Positions 52,820 through 61,337 of a stretch of DNA of 64,000 nucleotides are shown one piece after another; position 1 is the stretch's first letter, and every line of letters begins with the position of its first letter. Below the pieces are notes generated by a model. The model made no database searches, was not told the DNA's origin, and saw only the letters and a list, made by a program, of their open reading frames with translations. Both the position numbers and the translations under genes were made by a program. Origin of the DNA: an uncultured Cohaesibacter sp. (GTDB lineage: Bacteria; Pseudomonadota; Alphaproteobacteria; Rhizobiales; Cohaesibacteraceae); assembly GCF_963678225.1 (NCBI RefSeq), contig NZ_OY782764.1, forward strand, positions 1,555,001 to 1,619,000, written 5' to 3'.

Positions 52820-53284
52820 TCAGGCTTGCTCTGGCAGATCGAAATAGGATGCCAGATCAAGTTTATCGCTTTTGGCCATTTGGTTGCTGACCTGTTCGGA
52901 CAGCATAGAGCGCCACATGTCGCCAGAAAGGCCTTCGCCATAGATGCCCTCGGTGTCGCGGGGCAACATGGTCTCCAGCATTTCGTGCAGCATCAGCGCT
53001 ACGAATTTCTCACTGACTGGATCCTTTTCCTTTGCAATGCCCTTGCTATAGCGCGAGATGCCTGCATCAGAGAGCACTGCAGGTTTGGCAACGCTCGCAT
53101 ACTGCTTTTCAAAGCTGGCTGGCTCGGTGCCGCTCCCTAGGTCGGGAACGGCACCGGTGGCACTGGCCACCTGCATCGCGGAGCGTGAGGCCGAGCCCAG
53201 GCGTTGTGCTGCCATCTGTCGCTCGACCGGATCTGCCGCGTTGACGACGTCCAGCACCAGATCTGAAGGGATTGAAATAGCCAT
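52820..53284 (-). CDS. rod-binding protein, FlgJ N-terminal domain type
   Basis: A 154-residue protein whose C-terminal half (SEKFVALMLHEMLETMLPRD, then YGEGLSGDMWRSMLSEQVSN) matches the rod-cap domain of FlgJ. There is no muramidase domain, as usual in alphaproteobacteria; the transglycosylase gene after fliK probably supplies that activity. It lies 106 nt after fliI. Confidence 0.82.
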   Translation of the reverse strand: MAISIPSDLVLDVVNAADPVERQMAAQRLGSASRSAMQVASATGAVPDLGSGTEPASFEKQYASVAKPAVLSDAGISRYSKGIAKEKDPVSEKFVALMLHEMLETMLPRDTEGIYGEGLSGDMWRSMLSEQVSNQMAKSDKLDLASYFDLPEQA

Positions 53285-53390
53285 CGGTTATCCTCGGATC
53301 AGTCCTCATTGATTAAAGACAGGGTCAGCCTAGGCCGCCGGGCTTGCTTGAAGCTTGCCGCTCTTCTGCAAGGCACCATAATCGCATGCC

Positions 53391-54809
53391 CTATCCCTTC
53401 TTTTTCTCCTGTGCCATCAGCGCATCGGAAAGCGCGCGGAACGGATCCGTGCGGGTATCTCCCAACTCGAAGGGCGTCTGGCAAAGAATGTCATAGATGC
53501 GCGGCACCAGCTCCATGGCGTGATCCAACTCGGGGTCGCTGCCCTTTGTATAGCCACCCAGAAGCCGCAGATCCCGGGTTTCTTCATAACGGGCAATCAT
53601 GCCCTTGAGCTTCATGATCAGCGAGGTTTCGTTGGGGGCCCATGCCTTGTTGGCCATACGCGAGACCGAGGACAACAGGTTGATCGCCGGATAGCGCCCC
53701 TGATCAGCGATGGACCGATCCAGAACGATATGCCCGTCCAGAATACCGCGAATGGAATCCGAGACCGGATCATTGTGATCATCGCCATCGACCAAAACCG
53801 CAAAGACGCCGGTGATCGCGCCGCAAGGTTGGTCCTTGTCCTTGGGTGCCGGACCGGGGCCCGCGCGTTCCAGCAGGTGGGGCAGATCGGAGAAGACACT
53901 CGGGGCAAAGCCGCGGGCCACCGCAGGCTCCCCTGAGGCCATGGCAACATCGCGCGAAGCTAGAGCAAAACGGGTGGCCGAGTCCATGATCATCAGGACC
54001 GATTGGCCCTTATCTCGGAAATATTCGGCCAGTGCCATCGCTGTTTTCGGAGCCTGACGACGCATCATGGCGCTTTCATCGCCGGTGGCTACCACCACGA
54101 TGGAATGCTCCAGACTGTCGCCCAGTGTTTCGGAGATGAATTCGCGCACTTCACGTCCGCGTTCCCCGACAAGCGCAACAATCACGATGTCGAATTCCAA
54201 CGCTCGGGCCAGCATGGCCAGCAGAGTAGATTTGCCCACGCCGGAGCCTGCAAAAACGCCGATGCGCTGCCCCACGCACAGAGGCGTGAACAGGTCGATG
54301 GCGCGTACGCCGGTGCGCACGGGTTTGCTGATAAGGCCGCGTTCCATGGCGGAAGGCGGGTCATTTTCCAGCTGTACGCTTTGTCTGCCCGGCACCAGCA
54401 TGCCCTTGCCATCAATCGGGCGCCCCAGAGCGTCAATAACGCGTCCCTTCCAGCTGTCATCAGGACAGAACTGGATCGGCCCCATGCGATAAACGCGGGT
54501 GCCGATGCCGACATCAAGATGACGGCTGAAGGGCTTGGCATAGACCTTGCCCTGATCGATCCGGATGACCTCGGCACGCGCTGGTCCTCGCCCAAAAGGG
54601 CGCAACACATCCAGTTCGACGCAGTCTCCGATATGGGCGTGTTTTTCCAGCCCGCTAATTCCATAATAGCCCGGTGTGATTTGTGTCACTGAGCCGCATA
54701 TTCTGAGAGTCTGATGCTCTTCCTGCAAGAGCCGGACAACGCCTTGAAGACGATCCAGTTTATTGGCTTGGTCTCGGCGCTGAGCGGTTGCTTTTTTTCC
54801 TTGCGACAT
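53391..54809 (-). CDS. fliI: flagellum-specific ATPase FliI
   Basis: A 472-residue export ATPase related to F1-beta. Walker A GSGVGKST lies near residue 190, the family stretch ARALEFDIVIVALVGERGREVREF follows, and Walker B VLMIMDSATRFA after that. The start is uncertain: GTG at 54821 or ATG at 54809; the ATG, with AAGGTG upstream, is used here. The stop of the preceding gene is within 20 nt, indicating coupling. Confidence 0.95.
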   Translation of the reverse strand: MSQGKKATAQRRDQANKLDRLQGVVRLLQEEHQTLRICGSVTQITPGYYGISGLEKHAHIGDCVELDVLRPFGRGPARAEVIRIDQGKVYAKPFSRHLDVGIGTRVYRMGPIQFCPDDSWKGRVIDALGRPIDGKGMLVPGRQSVQLENDPPSAMERGLISKPVRTGVRAIDLFTPLCVGQRIGVFAGSGVGKSTLLAMLARALEFDIVIVALVGERGREVREFISETLGDSLEHSIVVVATGDESAMMRRQAPKTAMALAEYFRDKGQSVLMIMDSATRFALASRDVAMASGEPAVARGFAPSVFSDLPHLLERAGPGPAPKDKDQPCGAITGVFAVLVDGDDHNDPVSDSIRGILDGHIVLDRSIADQGRYPAINLLSSVSRMANKAWAPNETSLIMKLKGMIARYEETRDLRLLGGYTKGSDPELDHAMELVPRIYDILCQTPFELGDTRTDPFRALSDALMAQEKKKG

Positions 54810-54825
54810 AGTCGTTGACACCTTG

Positions 54826-55422
54826 TCAGTCCTGTTCGGACGTCATCTGCAGATAACGTGTTTGCATTTGAGCAAGCGTATCCAGGGGTATTTTGTTGGC
54901 AGGATGCGCTGCCAGTCCCGTAATCTGAGGCAATATTGTCGGATCTGATTGCGCGGCGCTTTCTCCGGTAGCGCTGCTCTGGTCAACCATTTCGCTGTCT
55001 CCGACCAGATCGATCGGCCCGGCGGGATCAAGATCCAGATTGGCAAGATAGCGGCTAAGATCGAGCGGCCCATCCGCATCCTGCGCGGAGGCAAGATGCG
55101 CCTGCGCGTCCGATGGATGAGATGGCGGTCTGGCAAGCGCGTCTGAAAGCTGCGTATTCCCTTGTCCCACCTCGGAAGGCGCGCTTTCAAACGACGAAAA
55201 GAGCGAAGAGATGACCGAGAAGAAATCCCCCACAAGAGGGATGGATTCAAGCGAGAAGCCCTCGTGGACCAGCCCTGCAGGCTCGGACTGGCCAATGCCA
55301 TCCGGAGCCCTTGAAGAAGAAATGGTAAAGACGGCGCTCTGTCGCTGATGCAAAGCCCTGGTTGACAGATCGTTCGGCCTGAGGGCGTCGAGCGCTGCGC
55401 TTGAAAGATCCGGTGTGGTCAT
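54826..55422 (-). CDS. hypothetical protein between flgF and fliI
   Basis: A 198-residue acidic, Ser/Asp/Pro-rich protein that I do not recognise. It has no signal peptide or clear membrane helix; a short hydrophobic patch (SIPLVGDFFSVISSLFSSF, about 60-78) could be a binding helix. The low-complexity composition suggests a disordered linker or a secreted/export accessory protein. It overlaps flgF by 4 nt and precedes fliI by a few bases, so its expression is tied to them. Confidence 0.6.
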   Translation of the reverse strand: MTTPDLSSAALDALRPNDLSTRALHQRQSAVFTISSSRAPDGIGQSEPAGLVHEGFSLESIPLVGDFFSVISSLFSSFESAPSEVGQGNTQLSDALARPPSHPSDAQAHLASAQDADGPLDLSRYLANLDLDPAGPIDLVGDSEMVDQSSATGESAAQSDPTILPQITGLAAHPANKIPLDTLAQMQTRYLQMTSEQD

Positions 55423-56144
55423 GAAGTTTCCCCAAGATCACGCACGGCCTGCCGTTGGGCATCTTCCGCCGTTTCCATTACCTTTTCCGCGCTTTCAAAG
55501 GCACGACTGATCATGATCAGCTTGGTCATTTCTGTCATTGGATTGACGTTCGATCCCTCGACATAGCCCTGCATGACACGTGCCTTTGACGAATCCTGAA
55601 GCGGGAAGGCGACACCTTCGGGCACAACAGCCGAGCCGCCATAGCGTTTCAGCGTATCTTCCTCGTTGATCTCATAGAGGCCGATGCTGTCGATTGTCTG
55701 GCCATTCTGGACGATCTCTCCATCAGCCTGCACCACGATGCGTCCGCCCTGCGGGTCAATCTGGATGGTGGATCCGCTGGATGAGAGCACTGGCTCTCCA
55801 TTGACGGTCGTCAGGCGTCCCGATGAATCCATCTGCAGGCGCCCATCGCGCGTATAGGCCACTTCGGTGCCGCGCTGGAATGAAAACCATGCGTCGCCGT
55901 CGATCGCCAGATCAAGAGGGTTCCCTGTCTGGGAAATAGCTCCCTTGGCGCGCGAAATATGGGTATTTCCCATGGAAACAAAACTGACCGACTCGCTCCC
56001 GGAATTCGCCAGAACCTCGGAGAAATTGATCGACTCGCCGCGATAGCCTGCCGTGTTGATATTTGCGACATTGCGCGCCACAGATTCCATTCTGTTGCTG
56101 AGCGCAATCTGTGAGGAGAGAGAAACATAGTTGGATGTTGGCAT
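55419..56144 (-). CDS. flgF: flagellar basal-body rod protein FlgF
   Basis: A 241-residue rod protein with the signature NRMESVARNVANINTAGYRG and C-terminal NPMTEMTKLIMISRAFESAEK. It overlaps the DUF1217 gene by one base and the next gene by 4 nt. Separate from the other rod genes at 27791-29816, as in rhizobia. Confidence 0.92.
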   Translation of the reverse strand: MPTSNYVSLSSQIALSNRMESVARNVANINTAGYRGESINFSEVLANSGSESVSFVSMGNTHISRAKGAISQTGNPLDLAIDGDAWFSFQRGTEVAYTRDGRLQMDSSGRLTTVNGEPVLSSSGSTIQIDPQGGRIVVQADGEIVQNGQTIDSIGLYEINEEDTLKRYGGSAVVPEGVAFPLQDSSKARVMQGYVEGSNVNPMTEMTKLIMISRAFESAEKVMETAEDAQRQAVRDLGETS

Positions 56145-56929
56145 CAGATGCCTCCCAGCTGAAGGCCCTGAAGGGACATGAGAAGATCTTCGTCCATTCC
56201 GACGATTGAGTTGCCGCTCGAAATAAGAACATTCGGGGCTGCTGTCGATGTGGTGTCATGGTTCAGATCGTAGAGAATGGAAAAACGCTGCACCAGTTCT
56301 TCGACATAGTCGGGATCGGACATCTTGTCGATATCGATCCGGTCCGAGATTGTCTCCGAGAGCCAGTCGATATCAGCGCCTGCGGCCTCTTCCGGAATGC
56401 CCGCGATTGTGCGCGCCACTTCCGCTAGAGCCTTGTCGCCGAGAAACTCCATGGGGGAGGTGATGGTTGCGGCTTTCTTCTGGAAATAGAGAGCCAGCTG
56501 AACACCGGTATTTTCCTGCCCTTCCCGAGTTTCCAGGGTCTGTTCTAGATATTTGTCAACGACCCCTTCCTGCGTCTTTTCAAAGGAGGTTGTCGACTCC
56601 CCGTGGCTTGCGAAATTGAAAACCGTCGCGAATTCCTTGAAACGCTGGTCTGTCAGCTGATTGGCGAAGGACTTGCTGCTGCTGATGCCTTCTTCCAGTA
56701 CCTTGCGCATGTAGGCCTTGGCGTAGATCATGTCTTCCAGCCCGAAGGCCTTCATGGCGTAGCTGTAGATTTCGTAATCGCCAAGAAAGTCATCGATGGA
56801 TTTGATATCGCGGATTTTCTCAAGATAATTTTCGGTTTCCCGGCTTACCTGTCCATCCTTGCTGAGCGTATCGATGGTCTTCTCGTAATCCCGGTTGAGC
56901 ATAGATACGCGCATATATGTATCAGTCAT
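56144..56929 (-). CDS. DUF1217 family flagellar protein
   Basis: A 261-residue protein of the DUF1217 family found beside flgF in Hyphomicrobiales flagellar clusters. The pattern of paired helices is visible: IKSIDDFLGDYEIYSYAMKAFGLED near the N-terminus, then RFKEFATVFNF and FSILYDLNHDT. Function is unknown; genetic position suggests basal-body assembly or chaperone work. First gene of the minus-strand operon through flgF and fliI, divergent from motA. Confidence 0.82.
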   Translation of the reverse strand: MTDTYMRVSMLNRDYEKTIDTLSKDGQVSRETENYLEKIRDIKSIDDFLGDYEIYSYAMKAFGLEDMIYAKAYMRKVLEEGISSSKSFANQLTDQRFKEFATVFNFASHGESTTSFEKTQEGVVDKYLEQTLETREGQENTGVQLALYFQKKAATITSPMEFLGDKALAEVARTIAGIPEEAAGADIDWLSETISDRIDIDKMSDPDYVEELVQRFSILYDLNHDTTSTAAPNVLISSGNSIVGMDEDLLMSLQGLQLGGI

Positions 56930-57051
56930 GGCTATAACTCCGTTTCAGATAAGCGGATCATGATGCCCCCAACTTGCCCCAAGCTGACGTCACCATTCTT
57001 TTCATCGGCAAACGGATGTCTGTTTGGCTGTGTGAGCCCAAAGGAGCTCAG

Positions 57052-57156
57052 ATGAATACATATAGTGCCCGATCAGCCAAGAAGGGCTGTTCGGGCATCT
57101 ATCTTGTGTCAGCCTATGGCGCTGTTTTTGCGGATAACCGGTTGGAAACAGCGTGA
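57052..57156 (+). CDS. possible 34-residue leader ORF upstream of motA
   Basis: ATG preceded by AAAGGAG at 5-nt spacing; it encodes MNTYSARSAKKGC... to ...NRLETA. The first half contains a long stem-loop. It ends 113 nt before motA. Such a layout could couple leader translation to folding of the motA operon mRNA. It may also be a chance ORF. Confidence 0.3.
   Translation: MNTYSARSAKKGCSGIYLVSAYGAVFADNRLETA
57062..57102 (+). other. long imperfect hairpin upstream of motA
   Basis: Arms 57062-57078 and 57085-57102 pair over 17 positions with one mismatch and one bulge around AAGAAG. No T-run follows. It falls inside the possible leader ORF. Confidence 0.5.
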
Positions 57157-57269
57157 AAAGCGCAGCCAAATCAGCCTGGCAACTCCCTTTCCTTACGTCT
57201 GGTCAGGTTCGCGCAAGACAGCAAATCTAGGTTGGTCCCAACGAAAAGTCTAAATCGGGAGAGCCGATC

Positions 57270-58178
57270 TTGAGTGTATTTTTAGGATTAGCCATAGCGA
57301 TGGCATCTTTGCTTGGTGGCTTCGCCGCAATGGGCGGGCATGTAGCGGTTTTGTTGCAGCCCTGGGAATTTGTAATCGTATTCGGCATTGCGTTCGGAAC
57401 ATTCGTCGTCGCCAACCCGCTTAAGGTGGTGTTCGATACCGGGCGGGCCATTCTGGAGGCGATAACCAACTCCACTCCGAAGAGGAAGGAATATCTCGAT
57501 GTTCTGGGTCTTCTTTATACGATCATGCGTGAGTTTCGCGCCAAAGGCCGCAACGAGGTTGAACCTCATATCGAAAACCCCGAAGACTCTGTCATTTTCC
57601 AGCAATATAAGTCGGTTGCCAACAATCCGGCACTGCGCGACTTCATTTGCGACTATTTCAGAATTCTGATTGTTTCCAATGCCAGACCTCATGAAATCGA
57701 AAGTCTGATGGATGAGGAACTGATGACCCGTATGCGCGATCAGATGAAGCCCTATCTTGCGCTTTCGCTGCAGGCCGAGAGCCTTCCTGCCATCGGTATT
57801 GTCGCTGCCGTACTTGGTGTCGTCAAAGCCATGGGGGCCATTGATCAGAGCCCTGCCATTCTGGGCGGACTGATTGGCGCTGCATTGGTGGGCACGTTCG
57901 CCGGTATCTTCAGCTCTTACGCCATCGTCGGTCCAATGGCCAACAAGGTGAAATCGGTGCGTGAGAAAAAGGGCCGTCTTTATGTGATCGTCAAACAGAC
58001 CCTTCTGGCCTTCATGAACGGAGCTGCCCCCCAGATCGCTCTGGAACATGGCCGCAAGACCATTTCCGAAATCGATCGCCCTACTATCGATGAAGTGGAA
58101 AGCCAGACCATGGTTGGCCCTGTGGGCGGAGCAGCTGAGGGCACGGTGCACGAAATGCCCCAGAAGGGAGCGGCATAA
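57270..58178 (+). CDS. motA: flagellar stator protein MotA
   Basis: A 302-residue stator protein with four membrane helices (two N-terminal, two near 180-230) and a large cytoplasmic loop. Hallmarks are LLGGFAAMGGHVAVL, PAIGIVAAVLGVVKAMGAI and LIGAALVGTFAGIF. TTG start with GGGAGAG upstream. First gene of motA-fliM-(DUF6468)-fliN-fliG-flhB; motB lies in another operon. Confidence 0.94.
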   Translation: MSVFLGLAIAMASLLGGFAAMGGHVAVLLQPWEFVIVFGIAFGTFVVANPLKVVFDTGRAILEAITNSTPKRKEYLDVLGLLYTIMREFRAKGRNEVEPHIENPEDSVIFQQYKSVANNPALRDFICDYFRILIVSNARPHEIESLMDEELMTRMRDQMKPYLALSLQAESLPAIGIVAAVLGVVKAMGAIDQSPAILGGLIGAALVGTFAGIFSSYAIVGPMANKVKSVREKKGRLYVIVKQTLLAFMNGAAPQIALEHGRKTISEIDRPTIDEVESQTMVGPVGGAAEGTVHEMPQKGAA

Positions 58179-58181
58179 TCC

Positions 58182-59111
58182 ATGGCAAAGGCACATAACC
58201 TCTCACCAATTACGGATCGACTGCTGGATGCAGCAGGAAACTCCATTGAACGTCTGCCGATGCTCCCGATCATTTTTGATCGAATGGCCCGGGTATTTGC
58301 AGACACAATGCGTCAGCGGGCGGCGTCTCCGGTTTTTGTCTCCGTGAGCTATATCGGCAATGATCGGATCGGAGATATTCTGGACGAAAATGAGGCCAAT
58401 GCACTGGCCGCCGTCGTCTATACACCGGAATGGGACACTCGCCTGCTGATCGGCTTTGACCGCGACTTCATCTTCTCGATGATGGAAGTGCTGTTCGGAG
58501 CTGATGGGACCGAACCCCCCATTGATGATGAACGCCCCTTCTCGAATATCGAAACCCGGGTGGCGCGCTCTCTGTTCATGGATTCCATCAAGGCGCTTGA
58601 AGATGCCTTGAAATCGGTTGCCGACATCACCCTGAAGTTCGAACGCATCGAAACGCGAATGGATTTTGCCGTTATTGGTCGTCGCAACAATTCAGCTGTC
58701 GTCGGTCGTCTGCTTCTGCAGGCCATCGGGCGGGGCGGGGAGATGTTTGTTGTCGTGCCTCATTCCGCACTCACCCCTCTGAGGCAGAATCTGGCTCAGG
58801 TCGTCAGTGGCGAGGGCAACAATCGCGACAAAGAATGGACGCAGCAGTTCCAAGCGGAAATCCAGCGGACCCATGTCGAGCTGAATGCCGTACTCGAAGA
58901 GCAGCAGATGAGCCTCGACAAGCTCGCCGATCTCAAGGTTGGCGACATCATCCAGCTTCAGGCAACGCCACGCTCCAAAGTCACATTGCAGAGCAACAAC
59001 CAGCCACTCTTCACCTGCTCCATGGGCCAGTCGGATGGATCCTACTGCCTGCAGGTCGAAGATCAGATCCACCAGAAAGAGGACATTCTAGATGATATCT
59101 TATCTCGCTGA
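58182..59111 (+). CDS. fliM: flagellar motor switch protein FliM
   Basis: A 309-residue C-ring protein. The middle domain (about 30-215) and the C-terminal SpoA/FliN-like domain (about 235-305; LADLKVGDIIQLQA, QPLFTCSMGQSDGSYCLQV) are clear. The N-terminal CheY-binding segment is not obvious, as in other alphaproteobacteria. It overlaps the next gene by 20 nt. Confidence 0.92.
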   Translation: MAKAHNLSPITDRLLDAAGNSIERLPMLPIIFDRMARVFADTMRQRAASPVFVSVSYIGNDRIGDILDENEANALAAVVYTPEWDTRLLIGFDRDFIFSMMEVLFGADGTEPPIDDERPFSNIETRVARSLFMDSIKALEDALKSVADITLKFERIETRMDFAVIGRRNNSAVVGRLLLQAIGRGGEMFVVVPHSALTPLRQNLAQVVSGEGNNRDKEWTQQFQAEIQRTHVELNAVLEEQQMSLDKLADLKVGDIIQLQATPRSKVTLQSNNQPLFTCSMGQSDGSYCLQVEDQIHQKEDILDDILSR

Positions 59112-59613
59112 CGGCATTTTGATGATTGCCCTTATCATTACCTCGGTCTGGGTGATGAAAATGAACTCCCGCCTGCAGAAACTGCGTGACAATCACTACG
59201 AGTTTCGCCGCATCATGGAGCAGACCAATCTGGCTCTGGAAGGGATCGAGGTCTCTATCGACGAGATCAATGTGCGTGGTCAACAGGTGCTCAATGCACT
59301 GGGGAAACGCATTGACGAAGCACGAGACATTGTGACCGATATCGACAAGATGACCCGGGAAGTCCGTGGTCAGCAAAAGGAATTGCGTCTCGAAATGGTC
59401 GCCTTCCAGGAACAGATCAGCAAGGAATGCAACAATCAGATCAGCATTCTCAAGAAGATCAGTGAAGCTGCCAATGAAGCAGCAAAAAGGGAAGAGCAGA
59501 CCAATCCCCTGCTGAATGGTGGTGAAGTGGCTGCCAAGCCCGGACATCCCCCATTTTACCGCATTGAAGATCAACTGCCCTCGATGTTGCGCAGGGTAAA
59601 TCTGAAATCATGA
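59092..59613 (+). CDS. DUF6468-like membrane/coiled-coil protein
   Basis: A 173-residue protein: one N-terminal membrane helix (about 4-24), then a long coiled coil (about 25-140), then a short Pro-containing tail. Its place between fliM and fliN and its layout match the alphaproteobacterial family often annotated DUF6468. Function unknown; a scaffold or spacer around the switch complex is a guess. Its start overlaps fliM by 20 nt. Confidence 0.7.
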   Translation: MISYLADGILMIALIITSVWVMKMNSRLQKLRDNHYEFRRIMEQTNLALEGIEVSIDEINVRGQQVLNALGKRIDEARDIVTDIDKMTREVRGQQKELRLEMVAFQEQISKECNNQISILKKISEAANEAAKREEQTNPLLNGGEVAAKPGHPPFYRIEDQLPSMLRRVNLKS

Positions 59614-59668
59614 CGCCTCTTGCAAACGTCAGAAATGAACCATTCGGAAAATAAAGAGGAACAGCCCC

Positions 59669-60100
59669 ATGAATCCTGATGATATTGAGTTCGCAAAAAT
59701 TGAATTGGATGAACCGGTTACCCCACCACAGGCAGCCAAGGAAAAAGAAGAAGCAGGCCCCACTCTGGCCGACTTTTCCAAGGTAGCCGAAGGCGAAGCC
59801 ACCCTCGGCGGTGTGATTGATACAGATCGGAACCTGGACAACATCCTGAGCATTCCTGTTGACATTCAGGTGGTGCTGGGTTCGGCCTCCATGCTGGTTT
59901 CCAACCTGCTCAAGCTCGGGCGCGGGGCGGTCATTCCGCTGGACCATCGTGTCGGTGAGCCGGTTGAAGTGGTTGTCAACGGACGGGTCGTTGCCCGTGG
60001 TGAAGTGGTCGTGGTTGAAGACGACAACTCGCGCTTCGGCGTCTCCCTTACGGAAATTGTTGGCTCGGCGAACGTTGCCAAACCAGAGGCCATCAACTAA
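59669..60100 (+). CDS. fliN: flagellar motor switch protein FliN
   Basis: A 143-residue C-ring protein. The SpoA domain (about 60-135) has IPVDIQVVLGSASM, LLKLGRGAVIPLD and VVVNGRVVARGEVVVVEDDN, the FliN pattern. A short acidic N-terminal extension precedes it. A hairpin follows before fliG. Confidence 0.94.
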   Translation: MNPDDIEFAKIELDEPVTPPQAAKEKEEAGPTLADFSKVAEGEATLGGVIDTDRNLDNILSIPVDIQVVLGSASMLVSNLLKLGRGAVIPLDHRVGEPVEVVVNGRVVARGEVVVVEDDNSRFGVSLTEIVGSANVAKPEAIN

Positions 60101-60137
60101 GGCCTCTCTCCTCGCCCTTGCAGCCGGGGAGAGACCT
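60100..60137 (+). other. hairpin between fliN and fliG
   Basis: Twelve-position arms (60100-60111 and 60126-60137) with two non-canonical pairs and a 14-nt loop. T5 lies 5 nt downstream. Possible weak attenuator between the two switch genes. Confidence 0.4.
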
Positions 60138-60224
60138 ACGCATTTTTCAAAGATGCTGCATTCGGGACGCAGTTTTGCTCCATGGATTGCACGAGAAGAG
60201 TAACAAATTCGATAGAGGTGTGTC

Positions 60225-61274
60225 ATGGCGGCTGTGCCTGCTGTTTCCAACGAAATTCAACCCCCCGAACCGATGGTTCGCAAATTCAGAGGCGTTGAAA
60301 AAGTTGCAGCTTTGATTTTGGGGATGGGGCAAACCAACGCGGCGCGTGTGCTTTCCCATTTCGATAGCGACGAAATCCGCATGATCACCCGCATTGCGGC
60401 CCAGCTGGGTAGTGTGAATGCCAGAGAGATGGAAACCATTATCGAGGAATTCGTGCAGCAATTCGGCGATGGTGCCAGCCTTTATGGCTCGGTCAACGAG
60501 GTTCAGAAACTGCTTACGGGCGTTCTGCCCGAAGATGAAGTGTCTGATATCATTGCCGATGTGGCTGGCTCTTCCAACTGGTCCATCTGGGACAGGATCG
60601 CCAACATTTCCGAAACGGCGATCGCCAACTATATCAAGAAAGAGCACCCTCAGACCGCTGCCTTCATTCTTTCGCGCAGCAAGCCGGCCGCTGCCGCCAA
60701 GATCATGAATCAACTGCCGCCAGAATTGCGCAACCAGTTGATGCGCCGCATGTTGACGATCAAGCCTATTGTGCCTGAAGCGGCCAGAGACATCGAGAAA
60801 GTGCTGCATGAAGACTTCCTGCTCAACTTCTCGGGTAATATGCAGGCCGATACCTTCTCGCGCATGGCGGATATTCTCAACAAGATGGAACGCGACCAGA
60901 TGGAAGCGGCCCTCAATTCGCTCGAAGAGCGTCAACCAAAGGCGGCAGAAGCCCTCAAAGGTCTGTTGTTCACTTTCGACGATATCATCAATCTTACGCC
61001 GCGTGCCCGTATGGCCATCTTCGACCAGATCAACACCGAGGCCATTGTCATGGCGCTCAAGGGAACGGATCAGGGCTTGCGGCAGTCCATTCTCTCCACG
61101 CTGGCTAGCCGGACCAGACGTATTATCGAGCACGAGCTGGCCAGTGGTCAGCCTGCTGCCGAGCGGGACGTCTTTGCGGCAAGACGCGAAATCACCGATC
61201 TGGCCCTTGAAATGGCCGGGCGAGGAGAAATCGACCTCAACCCGAAACAGGAGGGTGGCGCCTTTCTGCAGTAG
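60225..61274 (+). CDS. fliG: flagellar motor switch protein FliG
   Basis: A 349-residue rotor protein with the N-terminal FliF-binding domain (GVEKVAALILGMGQTNAARVLSHFD), middle domain (EHPQTAAFILSRSKP), and the charged C-terminal torque domain (MADILNKMERDQME, FTFDDIINLTPRARM). Start at MAAVPAVSNE with normal length. Confidence 0.95.
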   Translation: MAAVPAVSNEIQPPEPMVRKFRGVEKVAALILGMGQTNAARVLSHFDSDEIRMITRIAAQLGSVNAREMETIIEEFVQQFGDGASLYGSVNEVQKLLTGVLPEDEVSDIIADVAGSSNWSIWDRIANISETAIANYIKKEHPQTAAFILSRSKPAAAAKIMNQLPPELRNQLMRRMLTIKPIVPEAARDIEKVLHEDFLLNFSGNMQADTFSRMADILNKMERDQMEAALNSLEERQPKAAEALKGLLFTFDDIINLTPRARMAIFDQINTEAIVMALKGTDQGLRQSILSTLASRTRRIIEHELASGQPAAERDVFAARREITDLALEMAGRGEIDLNPKQEGGAFLQ

Positions 61275-61337
61275 GTGCTGACAGGCGCCCGCCCAATTGT
61301 GGGCTCCGGCAAGTCCCGGGGATAATGTGAGACACGC

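Larger units (their letters stand above)
56930..57269. other. divergent promoter region DUF1217/motA
   Basis: Lies between two flagellar operons. It contains a short ORF with a good ribosome-binding site (57052-57156) and a long hairpin (57062-57102). No other gene seen. Confidence 0.6.
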
